A stretch of DNA of 64,000 nucleotides from Amycolatopsis lurida (GCF_900105055.1 NZ_FNTA01000001.1:42273-106272); one strand, 5' to 3'; counted from the first letter of the stretch, positions 16,217-24,861 are shown. Numbers and translations are program-made. Notes: generated by a model from the sequence alone, not told the origin.

Positions 16217-16972
16217 ATGAAGGTCGCCGTCCATCAGGGCTCGTACGCCGAGCTGCCGTCCGCCGTCGCGGCGTCGGGCGCCGATCTCGTGATCGCCGCC
16301 GAGATGAGCACCACCGGCTATCACATCGGCGCCCGTTCCCGCGAGCTCGCCGAACCGGCCGACGGGCCGACAGCGAAGCGGATGTCCGCGCTGGCAAGGG
16401 AAACCTGTGTCGCACTGGCCTACGGGTACCCCGAGTCCGCGGACGGCCGCGTGTACAACAGCGTCCAGCTGATCGGCCCCGGCGGACAGCGCCTGGCGAA
16501 CTACCGCAAGACACATCTGTTCGGCGACATCGACCGTGACTGGTTCGAACCGGGTACCGAGGCGGTCGTGCAGGCCGAACTCGACGGCCTGCGGATCGGC
16601 CTGCTGATCTGCTACGACGTCGAGTTCCCCGAACTGGTGCGGGCGCACGCGCTGGCGGGGACCGAACTCCTCGTGGTGCCGACCGCGTTGATGAGCCCGT
16701 ACGAACTGGTCGCCGACACGCTGGTGCCCGCCCGCGCCTACGAAAGCCAGCTGTTCGTCGCCTACGCGAACCGGTGCGACACCGAACAGGAGCTGACCTA
16801 CTGCGGCCGCTCCTGCGTCGTCGCTCCGACCGGCGAAGTGCTCGCCCGCGCGGGCACCGATCCGGCGCTGATCAGCGCCGAAGTCCCCCGTGACGCGCTC
16901 GTCGCGTCGCGTCTGGAGAACACCCACCTCGCCGACCGACGGCCCGAGCTGTACCGAGGACTTTCCGCATGA
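16217..16972 (+). CDS. Nitrilase-superfamily amidase (carbon-nitrogen hydrolase)
   Basis: A 251-residue hydrolase with the complete nitrilase-family triad: Glu29 in AAEMSTTGY, Lys98 in YRKTHLFG and Cys132 in LLICYDVEFPE. Members cleave amide C-N bonds in aliphatic or aromatic amides. The ATG at 16217 has only a weak ribosome site; the longer frame from 16151 is not supported. Its stop overlaps the start of the flavin amine oxidase gene by four bases (ATGA), so the two are translated together. That pairing suggests it hydrolyses the amide made by an amino acid 2-monooxygenase, for example indole-3-acetamide or phenylacetamide. The substrate is inferred. Confidence 0.87.
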   Translation: MKVAVHQGSYAELPSAVAASGADLVIAAEMSTTGYHIGARSRELAEPADGPTAKRMSALARETCVALAYGYPESADGRVYNSVQLIGPGGQRLANYRKTHLFGDIDRDWFEPGTEAVVQAELDGLRIGLLICYDVEFPELVRAHALAGTELLVVPTALMSPYELVADTLVPARAYESQLFVAYANRCDTEQELTYCGRSCVVAPTGEVLARAGTDPALISAEVPRDALVASRLENTHLADRRPELYRGLSA

Positions 16973-18660
16973 CCTCCGCCCTCCCGACCGCGATCCACCA
17001 CGACGAACCGGCGGGCCGCCCGATCACCATGTTCGGCCCCGATTTCCCGTTCGCCTACGACGATTTCCTCGCCCACCCCGCCGGACTCGGCTCGCTCCCC
17101 GCCGAACGCCACGGCACCGAGGTGGCGGTGATCGGCGGCGGCCTCTCCGGCATCGTCACCGCGTACGAGCTGATGAAACTCGGCCTGCGCCCGGTCGTGT
17201 ACGAGATCGCCGAGATCGGTGGCCGCCTCCGCACGGTGAACTTCCCCGGCTGCCCGGACGACGTCGTCGCGGAGATGGGCGCGATGCGCTTCCCGCCGTC
17301 GTCGACCGCGCTCTTCCACTACATCGACAAGGTCGGCCTGGAGACGACACCGTTCCCGAACCCGCTCGCGGAGGGCACGCCGAGCACCGTCGTCGACCTC
17401 AAGGGGGAGAGCCACTACGCGCGCACGGCGGACGACCTTCCCGCCGTCTTCGGCAAGGTCGCGGCCGCCTGGGACAGCACGCTGTCCGAGCAGGCCGCGT
17501 TCACCGAGATGCAGATGGCGATCCGCGAACGCGACGTGAAGACGATCAAGCGGCTGTGGAACGAGCTCGTGCCGCGCCTGGACAACCAGACCTTCTACGG
17601 CTTCCTCTGCGACTCGCCCGCGTTCGCCTCGTTCCGTGACCGTGAGATCTTCGGGCAGGTCGGCTTCGGGACCGGCGGCTGGGACACCGACTTCCCCAAC
17701 TCGATCCTGGAGATCCTGCGGGTGGTCTACACCGGCGCCGACGACGAGCACCGCAGCATCGTCGGCGGCAGCAGGCGGCTTCCGTTGCGGTTGTGGGAAC
17801 ACGCGCCCGAAGACATCGCGTTCTGGCCCGCGGGAACGAGTTTGAGCTCGCTGCACGGCGGGAGCCCGAACCCCGGCGTCGCCAGGTTGCACCGCACCGC
17901 GCCGAACAACATCACCGTGACCGACACCGAGGGCCGCATCCGTACCTATCCGGCGGCGGTGTTCACCGCGCAGAGCTGGATGCTGCTGTCGAAGATCGCC
18001 TGCGACGAGGCGCTGTTCCCGATCGACCACTGGACGGCGATCGAGCGCACGCACTACATGGAGTCCTCGAAGGTCTTCGTCCCGGTCGACCGGCCGTTCT
18101 GGCTGGACAAGGACCCGGCGACCGGCCGCGACACGATGAGCATGACGCTCACCGACCGCATGCCGCGCGGCACGTACCTGCTCGGCGACGACCCGGACGC
18201 GCCCGCGGTGATCTGCCTGTCCTACACCTGGGCCGACGATTCGCTGAAGTGGCTGCCGCTCTCGGTTTCCGAGCGGGTCGAGGTGATGCTGCAGTCGCTG
18301 CGGGAGATCTACCCCGGCGTCGACGTCCGGCGGCACATCATCGGCGACCCGGTGACCGTGTCCTGGGAGGCCGAACCGCATTTCATGGGCGCGTTCAAGG
18401 CCAACCTGCCCGGCCACTACCGCTATCAGCACCGGCTGTTCACCCACTTCAAGCAGGACCGGCTGGAGGAGCGCCACCGCGGTCTCTTCCTGGCGGGCGA
18501 CGACGTCTCGTGGACGGCGGGCTGGGCCGAAGGCGCCGTCCAGACGGCGCTGAACGCGGTGTGGGGCGTCCTGCACCACTTCGGTGGCGAGACCGACCCG
18601 GCGAACCCGGGACCGGGCGACGTCTACGACGAGATCGCGCCCGTCGAGCTGCCCGACTGA
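16969..18660 (+). CDS. Flavin monoamine oxidase family protein, tryptophan/phenylalanine 2-monooxygenase-like
   Basis: A 563-residue FAD enzyme. The dinucleotide-binding motif EVAVIGGGLSGIVTAYEL is at about 51-68, a GGRLRTV segment follows, then VVAEMGAMRFPPSSTALFHYIDKVGL. This last stretch and the FYGFLCDSPAF region resemble bacterial L-tryptophan or L-phenylalanine 2-monooxygenases (IaaM/PAO-like), which turn an amino acid into its amide with loss of CO2. The C-terminus has the FAD-binding GLFLAGDDVSWTAGWAEGAVQTALNA. It follows a nitrilase-type amidase with a four-base overlap, which fits the two-step amide route to an arylacetic acid. Its 3' end overlaps the convergent VanZ-like gene by 37 bases. 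A general amine oxidase remains possible. Confidence 0.82.
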   Translation: MTSALPTAIHHDEPAGRPITMFGPDFPFAYDDFLAHPAGLGSLPAERHGTEVAVIGGGLSGIVTAYELMKLGLRPVVYEIAEIGGRLRTVNFPGCPDDVVAEMGAMRFPPSSTALFHYIDKVGLETTPFPNPLAEGTPSTVVDLKGESHYARTADDLPAVFGKVAAAWDSTLSEQAAFTEMQMAIRERDVKTIKRLWNELVPRLDNQTFYGFLCDSPAFASFRDREIFGQVGFGTGGWDTDFPNSILEILRVVYTGADDEHRSIVGGSRRLPLRLWEHAPEDIAFWPAGTSLSSLHGGSPNPGVARLHRTAPNNITVTDTEGRIRTYPAAVFTAQSWMLLSKIACDEALFPIDHWTAIERTHYMESSKVFVPVDRPFWLDKDPATGRDTMSMTLTDRMPRGTYLLGDDPDAPAVICLSYTWADDSLKWLPLSVSERVEVMLQSLREIYPGVDVRRHIIGDPVTVSWEAEPHFMGAFKANLPGHYRYQHRLFTHFKQDRLEERHRGLFLAGDDVSWTAGWAEGAVQTALNAVWGVLHHFGGETDPANPGPGDVYDEIAPVELPD

Positions 18661-19136
18661 GCGCGGCGGTCCACCAGCCACGCCGTGCCCGCCGCGAGGA
18701 GGGCGCCGAGTACCGCGCCGATGGTGTTCATCAGCCAGTCGTTGGTGTCGCAGGCGCGGCCGATCGCGGGCACGAGCGCCTGGAGCGTCTCGATCACGGC
18801 GGACAGCGCCGAACCCGCCGCGAGCATCGTCACCGGGCGCCGGGACGCCAGCGCGGCGAAGCAGACCGGCGGGAGGAACAGCGCGACGTTGGCCAGGAGT
18901 TCGACCGCGCCCGGCGTGGGCACGGAGAACTGGACGGTGCACAGGATCCCGTCGATCGTGTGCGCCGTCGGCACCAAGGTCAGTGCCAAGACGGGGAGCA
19001 ACGACACTCCGGCGAGTGCCCAGAGGATCCGGCGCCTGCTCGCGAACAGGCGGCCCAGGACGGCGCAGACGAGCGCGACCAGCAGGATCGCCACCGGCAC
19101 GAGGGCGGAGTGGTCGAGCAGGAAGTTCGTGATCAT
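18624..19136 (-). CDS. VanZ-family membrane protein
   Basis: A 170-residue protein with four to five membrane helices. The pattern LTLVPTAHTIDG, then VELLANVALFLPPVCFAAL, then SAVIETLQALVPAIGRACDTNDWLMNTIGAVLGALLA is diagnostic of VanZ-like proteins. Glu and Asp residues in the last two helices are conserved. VanZ itself gives low-level teicoplanin resistance by an unknown mechanism; most chromosomal relatives are uncharacterised. The ATG at 19136 opens the frame. It is monocistronic and convergent with the amine oxidase gene. Confidence 0.85.
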   Translation of the reverse strand: MITNFLLDHSALVPVAILLVALVCAVLGRLFASRRRILWALAGVSLLPVLALTLVPTAHTIDGILCTVQFSVPTPGAVELLANVALFLPPVCFAALASRRPVTMLAAGSALSAVIETLQALVPAIGRACDTNDWLMNTIGAVLGALLAAGTAWLVDRRAQSGSSTGAISS

Positions 19137-19218
19137 GGCGGGCCGATCCTACGGAGGGGTCCCTACGCCGGCTTCAAGGTAGAGAAGCGTGGTTCCCGGC
19201 TGGCCGATGGCTGCTGGG

Positions 19219-19264
19219 GTCGTGAGTGGTAAGTGTCGTTCTAACCCTCTTTGCCACTCACGAC
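19219..19264. terminator. CGTGAGTG-family hairpin
   Basis: GTCGTGAGTGG (19219-19229) pairs perfectly with CCACTCACGAC (19254-19264) around a 24-base loop. It belongs to a hairpin family that also occurs at 24794, 39709 and 60548. It lies upstream of the VanZ-like gene and downstream of the isochorismatase-like gene (minus strand), whose transcript it would end. Confidence 0.65.
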
Positions 19265-19312
19265 CCTCGCGAAAACGCGTGAATTACCTGAATCGGGCAC
19301 TCCCTGCTTCGC

Positions 19313-19858
19313 TCAGCCGGTGAACCCGACCTCCGCCGACGGCACGACGCGCACCCGTCCGCCGGGATGGATCGCCGTGCTCAGGAGCAGGTTGTGCCGG
19401 GCGATGACCTGTTCGGCCGTCAGTCCCGTGGTGGGGTCTCCGTCGGCGGACGGCGCGTGGCCGTCGGCGACCAGCACGACGTCCAGCCCGTGGCTCTGCG
19501 CGGCCCGGGCGGTCGCGTCGACGCAGTAGTCGGTGGCCAGCCCGGTCAGCACCACGGTGTCGACGCCCCGGTCGACCAGCAGACCGGCCAGCCCGGTGCG
19601 GTAGAAGGAGTCCGTCGCGGTCTTGTCGACCACGACGTCGACCGGCTCGAGACCGAGCAGCGCGCTGACCCGGGTGCCCGGCGACGAGGGATCGAAGTCG
19701 GTGCCGGGAGCGCCGATCTGCCGCAGCGCGATCACCGGGACGCCGTTCTCACGGGCCCGCCGGGCGAGCCCGGCGATCCGGACCGCCAGCTCCTCGCCGC
19801 GCCAGACCAGGGGAACGAGCATTTCCTGCATGTCGACGATCAGCAGCGCGGCCCTCAT
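19313..19858 (-). CDS. Isochorismatase-family cysteine hydrolase
   Basis: A 181-residue hydrolase of the isochorismatase-like fold. The triad is visible: Asp9 in ALLIVDMQ, Lys79 in VDKTATDSF and Cys112 in LATDYCVDATAR, with the usual cis-peptide Gly/Leu-Ala-Thr just before the Cys. This subgroup includes nicotinamidase- and maleamate-like amidohydrolases; the end QVIARHNLLLSTAIHPGG does not settle the substrate. The ATG at 19858 is the first in-frame start with family similarity; no strong ribosome site precedes it. It follows the beta-propeller gene by ten bases on the same strand and is likely co-transcribed. Confidence 0.85.
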   Translation of the reverse strand: MRAALLIVDMQEMLVPLVWRGEELAVRIAGLARRARENGVPVIALRQIGAPGTDFDPSSPGTRVSALLGLEPVDVVVDKTATDSFYRTGLAGLLVDRGVDTVVLTGLATDYCVDATARAAQSHGLDVVLVADGHAPSADGDPTTGLTAEQVIARHNLLLSTAIHPGGRVRVVPSAEVGFTG

Positions 19859-19868
19859 ACGCGGCAGC

Positions 19869-20858
19869 CTAGGGCAGCGCGGCGGGCGACTCCGCCTCCG
19901 GGATGAGCAGCCGGGGCGCGCCGGCCCCGTTGGCGGGGACGGCCCAGACATCGGAGTGTCCTTGCGTGCGCGGGAGGGCATAGGCGACGGTGCGGCCGTC
20001 GAGCCAGGCCGGCTGGTCGTCAACGCTCCGGGTCTCGGCCAGCGGGGTCACCGTGCCGCTCGCGAGGTCGAGCACCGAGACCCGCCAGCCCTTCGCGGGG
20101 TCGCCGTCGACGGCGGACTTGTGGGCGATGCGGGTTTCGTCGGGGGAGAGGGACGGGCATTCGACGTTGTCCCGCAACGTCCGCACGGTGCGGGCCTTCG
20201 AGTCGCCCTCGACGAGGTAGCGGTGGGAACCGGTCGACATGGTGGCGTAGAACCGGTTCGGCTGCCGGGTGAAGGTGACGCCCCAGAAGTTGACGTCGGC
20301 CGCCTTGTACGGCTTGCCGTCCACGGTCACCGCGAACTCTTCGAGCGTGCCCTCGACCTCGCCGGTGGTGAGGTCGAGGGTGCCGGCGCGGGTGGAGAAC
20401 CGGCCGCCGTTGTAGGAGTCGCCGGTGACGAACACCGTCCAGGACAGCCTCTGACCGTCGGCCGAGACGCGCGCCCGGTTGGGCACCCCGACCAGCGGGA
20501 TCTCCTGTGTCACCGCGAGACGGCGATCGAGCACGGCCAGCTGGTAGGTGGTCAGCCCGGTTTCCGGCCGCAGGCAGATCCCGGTGCCGCCGGCCGCGTG
20601 GACCCGGCTGCAGGACACGGTCGACACCGCACGTGCCCCGCCCGGGTCGGCCGCGCTGACACTGGACACGTGGCCGCGGTCGGCGTCGGCGGTGCTGCGG
20701 AACAGCAACCGCGGGCCGTCGAGGCTGACGGCGTCGCTGGTGCCCGCCGACGCGGTGTCCTGGTTGCGCGCGCCCGCCACCCCGACGTAGATCACGGCGG
20801 CCGCGATCAGCGCGAGTGTTCCGGTGACGGCGATCAGGACGCGGGTGCGGGCGTTCAC
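19869..20858 (-). CDS. Membrane-anchored TolB-like beta-propeller protein
   Basis: A 329-residue protein with an N-terminal membrane helix (RVLIAVTGTLALIAAAVIYVGVAGA) and an extracytoplasmic domain of repeated beta blades. TolB/WD40-like signatures include ARVSADGQRLSWTVF, CPSLSPDETRIAHKS and QPAWLDGRTVAYALPR. These blades usually bind proteins or sugars; no catalytic site is seen. The GTG at 20858 is chosen because GCAGGAAGG lies upstream and because the residues before it (to 20939) do not look coding. It is upstream of the isochorismatase-like gene with ten bases between. Confidence 0.78.
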   Translation of the reverse strand: MNARTRVLIAVTGTLALIAAAVIYVGVAGARNQDTASAGTSDAVSLDGPRLLFRSTADADRGHVSSVSAADPGGARAVSTVSCSRVHAAGGTGICLRPETGLTTYQLAVLDRRLAVTQEIPLVGVPNRARVSADGQRLSWTVFVTGDSYNGGRFSTRAGTLDLTTGEVEGTLEEFAVTVDGKPYKAADVNFWGVTFTRQPNRFYATMSTGSHRYLVEGDSKARTVRTLRDNVECPSLSPDETRIAHKSAVDGDPAKGWRVSVLDLASGTVTPLAETRSVDDQPAWLDGRTVAYALPRTQGHSDVWAVPANGAGAPRLLIPEAESPAALP

Positions 20859-20953
20859 GGTCGTGCCTTCCTGCGGGGGAGCCGAAGAACTAGTGAGGTG
20901 TAAGGCGAAGATTTCCGGAGCGAAGGCCTCCGTGCTCATGGCCGAGACGTGTC

Positions 20954-20970
20954 GCGAAAGCCACTTTCGC
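20954..20970. repeat. GCGAAAG-CCA-CTTTCGC palindrome
   Basis: Perfect 7-bp arms around CCA. The same core forms the larger nested hairpin at 9554-9606, so it is a dispersed element rather than a site specific to this gene. Confidence 0.6.
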
Positions 20971-21021
20971 TGGGGCTCGCGCGGGGGCGCAGTGGGTTGC
21001 CTCGCCGTCCACGGAAGCCGC

Positions 21022-21054
21022 CCGCGGGCGCGTCCACAGAGGACACGCCCGCGG
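21022..21054. terminator. Hairpin after the secreted phosphatase gene
   Basis: CCGCGGGCG pairs with CGCCCGCGG, extended inward by GTCC/GGAC across one mismatch, with a five-base loop. It lies 12 bases past the stop of the minus-strand phosphatase gene. Confidence 0.65.
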
Positions 21055-21065
21055 AGTTCACCCGA

Positions 21066-21929
21066 TCACTGCCACACGCTGGTGATCGGCGGCTTGTTCG
21101 CCGCGTTGGCGATGCCCGGCAGGCCGAACGCCGCCTCGATCGTGCGGAGGATCGAGTAGTGGTTGATGGATTCGCTGTAGCTGCCCGGCTTCACGTGGGC
21201 ACCGACGAACGTGGTGAAGATCTGGTTCACCGACGTCCCGCTGTCCTCGTCGAAATTGACGATCAACAGGCTGTTGTGCGTCTTGGCCCACTGCGCGTAG
21301 GCGTCGAGGTTCTTCTTCAGCCATTTGTCACCGGTGTCGACCGGGCAGTCGTGCATGTCGCTGCACAGGTCCGGGGTCACGAAAGCGACGTCCGGCAGCT
21401 TGGTGAAGTCGCTGGGGAACGACGAGAACCGTTTGTTCGCCGACGACGGCACATTGCTGAAGCTGACCCAGCTGTTGTGCTTGCGGGCGTATTTTCCCTT
21501 CGTGCAGCCGGTGTAGCCGTCCGAAGGCATGCTCTCCGCATAGCCGACGAACTTCTTGCCGATTCCCGCCAGCTGGGAAGCGATGTTCTCCTTGTTCCCG
21601 AGATCCTGGCATTTGTTGCTGTCGACACCGTGCGTCGAGCCCGCGAACTGGGCGATGTAGTTCGGCTGGCTCGGGTGCGTCGTGCCGTACGCCTTGGTGA
21701 ACTTGGCCCCCTGCGAGGCGAGCTGGTTGAAGTACGGCGCCTTCGAGCTACCGCTGATCTCCTTGTAGTCCTTGTTTTCGAACATCACGAGGACGATGTG
21801 GTCGAACGCGGGCACCGCCGCCGCGGCGGGCTCCACCGCGGCGGCGGGACTGTCCTGATGGGACACCACCAGCGCCGTGGCCAGCCCGGTCGCGGCCACG
21901 GCCGCGACCGCGATCCGTTTCCAGAACAT
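21066..21929 (-). CDS. Secreted phosphoesterase of the alkaline phosphatase/phospholipase C superfamily (acid phosphatase-like)
   Basis: A 287-residue exported enzyme. Residues 1-31 are a signal peptide (MFWKRIAVAAVAATGLATALVV). The mature part begins with FDHIVLVMFENKDYKEI, carrying the metal-binding Glu-Asn, and continues with THPSQPNYIAQFAG, where Thr or Ser is the expected nucleophile. Later VNFDEDSG has the second metal cluster. The family includes mycobacterial SapM-like acid phosphatases and phospholipase C enzymes; the short length favours a SapM-like phosphatase. The ATG at 21929 has AGGAGG seven bases upstream. It is monocistronic, divergent from a MerR-type regulator. Confidence 0.85.
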   Translation of the reverse strand: MFWKRIAVAAVAATGLATALVVSHQDSPAAAVEPAAAAVPAFDHIVLVMFENKDYKEISGSSKAPYFNQLASQGAKFTKAYGTTHPSQPNYIAQFAGSTHGVDSNKCQDLGNKENIASQLAGIGKKFVGYAESMPSDGYTGCTKGKYARKHNSWVSFSNVPSSANKRFSSFPSDFTKLPDVAFVTPDLCSDMHDCPVDTGDKWLKKNLDAYAQWAKTHNSLLIVNFDEDSGTSVNQIFTTFVGAHVKPGSYSESINHYSILRTIEAAFGLPGIANAANKPPITSVWQ

Positions 21930-22009
21930 TGAAACCTCCTGGGAAAAAGGTTGAAACTTTGACGACCGACCGTCGGGTTCAGCGGCGCTCCGCAGGCGTC
22001 GACAGAGTC

Positions 22010-22026
22010 GAGACATCAGATGTCTC
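22010..22026. promoter_or_regulatory. Inverted repeat GAGACAT-CAG-ATGTCTC
   Basis: Perfect 7-bp arms in the 346-base gap (21930-22275) between the divergent phosphatase and MerR genes, 81 bases before the phosphatase start. It is a candidate operator. The rest of this gap is comparatively AT-rich and shows no gene. Confidence 0.4.
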
Positions 22027-22275
22027 AGGAGCATTTAAACGGTAGGGGAGTCCGCGGCCCATCAAGATCGCCTGACTGGAGCAATCGGCGGGCGTGGAAC
22101 GCCCCAAAACCGGCATTACTTGGCATGAAACCATGTAAACCGGGCACTCACCTTGTGTTCGGGCACGCGAACCGATCAACTTATGGCAACTCGCTGATTC
22201 AGCCGGTCGACGGTGGCGGTGCCATTGCACCGGCTTCATGGTGTACTCATCCGACCATTGGTTAAGCTGGTCGGC

Positions 22276-22911
22276 GTGAAGCCCTTTTCGCCGAGACCGG
22301 CCGGATACACGATCGAAGAACTCTCCACGATCGTCGGCATGTCGGCGCGCAATATCCGGGCCCATCAGACGAGGGGCTTGCTCGCCCCGCCGGTGCGGCA
22401 CGGGAGGTCCGCCTACTACGGCCCTGCCCACCTGCGGCGCCTGCGGCGGATCACGATGCTGCAGAAACAGGGCTTCAATCTGGTCTCCATCGCCGCGATG
22501 CTCGGAACGGCCACAGTGGACGGCGTCGAGCGGCTGGACGCGGCGATGGCCGACATCGCCCGTGACCAGCCCGGCGTCGTCCGGTGCCTGGAGCGGCACG
22601 GCGTGCTCGGGCGGGACGACACGGGGGCGCCGTCCGTCGTGCGCCCGTCGGTTTCGCGCGCGGTGGCGGAGCTCGCCGGAGCCGGGGTGCCGCCCGCCGT
22701 GACGTTGCGGTTTCTCGGGCAGTTCATGGACCGGGTCGCGCCGCTGGCAGGCGAGCAACTGGCCGCGCTCAAAGCCCAGAACGGCGGTGTATCGGGGGCT
22801 CCCTTGGCCTGTTTCGCCGACCTTCTGGTAAGCGCTTTCAGGACGACCGTGGAGAACGCGGCCGAAGTCACTTTCGCAGACGGGGAGCCAGGGCCGCGGC
22901 CCCCGAGGTGA
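22276..22911 (+). CDS. MerR-family transcriptional regulator
   Basis: A 211-residue regulator. Residues 9-75 are a MerR winged helix (YTIEELSTIVGMSARNIRAHQTRGLL, then RSAYYGPAHLRRLRRITMLQKQGFNLVSIAAML). The rest is helical without the metal-binding cysteines of MerR or CueR; its ligand is unknown. The GTG at 22276 is chosen because the MerR fold begins about eight residues later; no strong ribosome site is seen. The end of the gene and the 170 bases after it are rich in short palindromes around AAGCGCTTTC and ACTTTCGC. Confidence 0.82.
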   Translation: MKPFSPRPAGYTIEELSTIVGMSARNIRAHQTRGLLAPPVRHGRSAYYGPAHLRRLRRITMLQKQGFNLVSIAAMLGTATVDGVERLDAAMADIARDQPGVVRCLERHGVLGRDDTGAPSVVRPSVSRAVAELAGAGVPPAVTLRFLGQFMDRVAPLAGEQLAALKAQNGGVSGAPLACFADLLVSAFRTTVENAAEVTFADGEPGPRPPR

Positions 22912-23030
22912 CCGTCGCCGTCGCCACGTCGAGGCTCGTGCCGTCGATGAAAGCGGACAGCATGACGACGACGCGGCCAAAGGCACGGAAAGCGCTTTCT
23001 CGCTTCGGCGACTGAGCCGGGAAAACGGGC

Positions 23031-23060
23031 GTCCACATCGGCCGATCGGCCGATGTGGAC
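23031..23060. terminator. Perfect 30-bp palindrome
   Basis: GTCCACATCGGCCGA is followed at once by its exact reverse complement, with no spacer. It lies between the convergent MerR and metallophosphatase genes, 24 bases after the phosphatase stop, so a bidirectional terminator is the simplest reading. Confidence 0.6.
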
Positions 23061-23084
23061 CCCTCGTCCGGTGGATGTGCCTGC

Positions 23085-24683
23085 TCAGGAGCGCTGGACG
23101 ATGATCTGATCGACCAGGGTGCCGTCGGCACTGATCGCGCGGACGTCCATTTTGGGCGGTGTGGTGCCCGTGCCCGCGATAACGCCGACCGAGACCAGGC
23201 TGTAGCCGCGGAACCGGACGCGGGACCAGGTGACCTTCTTGGTGCGGTCCTGTCCGTCCCGTTCCGAGTACTTCATCGGGACCGGGGTGTCGTTGGCGGT
23301 CTCGTGGCCGAGGTAGGTGTCCGGTGCCGGGAATTCGGAGACACTGCCGCCCCCGCCACCCGCGGTGATGTAGGTCGTCCCGTCCTTGACCGGGTCGGTC
23401 GTCCCGCGCGACGGCACCTTCTTGACGGCTTTACCCGCCCGGATGGGGTCGGTGCGTTCGTAGATGTGGTTGTGGCCGTTGAGCACGAGGTCGACCTGGT
23501 ACTTGTCGAACAGCGGGGCCCAGTCCTTCTGCGCGCCGAGTTCCGCGCCGTTGGAATGGCAGGTGGAATACGTGCACTGGTGGCAGTAGACGACGATGAA
23601 GTCGATGGTGGGATCGGCGCGGAACGCGGCGAGCGTCCTGCCGAGCCACGTGAGCTGCTTGCCCTTGGTGTAGTCCAGATTGGACGGACTGTTGTAGCAG
23701 ACGTCGTTGCCGTCCAGGCTGATCAAACCGACGTTCTGATAGCGCCACGAGTAGATGCAGGTCGAGCCGTTCCAGGCGTTGTCCGGCATGGTGAAGCGTG
23801 CCCGCACGCCGCCGTACCCGTCCGCGGAGTACCAGCCCTCCATCTCATGGTTGCCGAGCGCCATCATCCATGGGATCCCCGCGGTGACCGGCTCGTTCTG
23901 CACGAAGAAGGAGTCCCAGAGTCGCGCGTCGTACTTGTCCTCCTCCGGATGCCCGCCCTCGCCTTCGAGTGCGTAGCTCAGGTCGCCCATGGCGAGATGG
24001 AAGGCCGGATCGAGGCCCGCGATCAGGCTGCTGGTCGCGACGGCGTTGTAGCCGACACCCTGGTCACCGAAAGCGGTGAAGGAGAACGTGCCGTCGCCGC
24101 CGGGGGCGGGAGCGGTGCGGAAGCTCGCCATTTCGCCGAGCCTGGCGGCCGGGTCGTAACCCTCGTGGCCGACGACGTAGTAGTACGTGGTGTTGGGCAG
24201 GAGCCGGTCGATCCGGGCGTGGAGGTAGTACTGGGTGATCGATTTCGGGCTGTTCGGCGGGACCTCCTCGACGGGGTGCTGCCAGGACATCTGGCTGGTC
24301 AGCGCCCGGACTTCGGCCGGGATGGGCGGGCTGAAGTCGCCGGGAACCGTGCCGATCCGGACGAACGGCGCGGTCACCGCCGCGGGTACCTGCCAGGAGA
24401 CCACGACTTGCTGGGACGGGTCGGCCCCGTAGGCGATGTGCCGTCCGAACGGGCGCAGCGCCGACCCCGCGACCTTGTCGGCGTTGAGCAGCACGGTCGG
24501 CCCTGGGGAGGCCGCGGCGGATCCGGGGAGGAGGACGCCGCCGGCGGCGAGTGCCGCGCCGCTCACCGCACCCACCCGGAACAGGGTCCGCCGTGAGTAC
24601 CGATTGACGAACTTGTCGTGTTTCTCGGCCAAGCTGAGCCGACGATAGGCTTGAGACCTGCTGTTCCGTGGAGTTTCGGCCAT
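23085..24683 (-). CDS. Secreted purple acid phosphatase-like metallophosphoesterase (Tat substrate)
   Basis: A 532-residue exported enzyme. A twin-arginine signal lies at about 30-60 (YSRRTLFRVGAVSGAALAAGG). Residues of about 75-200 are a fibronectin-like N-terminal domain of purple acid phosphatases. The metallophosphatase core shows all motifs: FTAFGDQG, AMGDLSYA, LGNHEMEG, VVYCHQ and NGHNHIYERTDP. It should release phosphate from organic esters outside the cell, using two metals. The ATG at 24683 starts the Tat-bearing form; no strong ribosome site precedes it. A near-perfect inverted repeat at 24693-24711 covers the promoter side and may be an operator. Confidence 0.88.
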   Translation of the reverse strand: MAETPRNSRSQAYRRLSLAEKHDKFVNRYSRRTLFRVGAVSGAALAAGGVLLPGSAAASPGPTVLLNADKVAGSALRPFGRHIAYGADPSQQVVVSWQVPAAVTAPFVRIGTVPGDFSPPIPAEVRALTSQMSWQHPVEEVPPNSPKSITQYYLHARIDRLLPNTTYYYVVGHEGYDPAARLGEMASFRTAPAPGGDGTFSFTAFGDQGVGYNAVATSSLIAGLDPAFHLAMGDLSYALEGEGGHPEEDKYDARLWDSFFVQNEPVTAGIPWMMALGNHEMEGWYSADGYGGVRARFTMPDNAWNGSTCIYSWRYQNVGLISLDGNDVCYNSPSNLDYTKGKQLTWLGRTLAAFRADPTIDFIVVYCHQCTYSTCHSNGAELGAQKDWAPLFDKYQVDLVLNGHNHIYERTDPIRAGKAVKKVPSRGTTDPVKDGTTYITAGGGGGSVSEFPAPDTYLGHETANDTPVPMKYSERDGQDRTKKVTWSRVRFRGYSLVSVGVIAGTGTTPPKMDVRAISADGTLVDQIIVQRS

Positions 24684-24692
24684 GAAGCCGAA

Positions 24693-24711
24693 GTTAAGAA
24701 GGCTTCTTAAC
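24693..24711. promoter_or_regulatory. Inverted repeat GTTAAGAAG-G-CTTCTTAAC
   Basis: 9-bp arms around one base, starting nine bases upstream of the metallophosphatase start codon. It is AT-rich and well placed to act as an operator. Confidence 0.5.
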
Positions 24712-24793
24712 CAAGTCAATACGTAGGTGGTTGTTCCTTGACCGGCTGCACGGAACCGTGCAGCGACTTCGGGCATAGGGGACTAAGCGCCGA

Positions 24794-24841
24794 CCTCGTG
24801 AGTGTTTAGGACGGTTCTAACCGTCCTAAACACTCACGAGG
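24794..24841. terminator. Perfect 23-bp hairpin of the CGTGAGTG family
   Basis: CCTCGTGAGTGTTTAGG continuing with ACGGTT (24794-24816) is exactly complementary to 24819-24841, leaving a two-base loop. It lies 20 bases beyond the stop of the ACT-domain gene (minus strand) and upstream of the metallophosphatase gene. Confidence 0.75.
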
Positions 24842-24861
24842 CCGAGCGGCGGCGCACCCCG

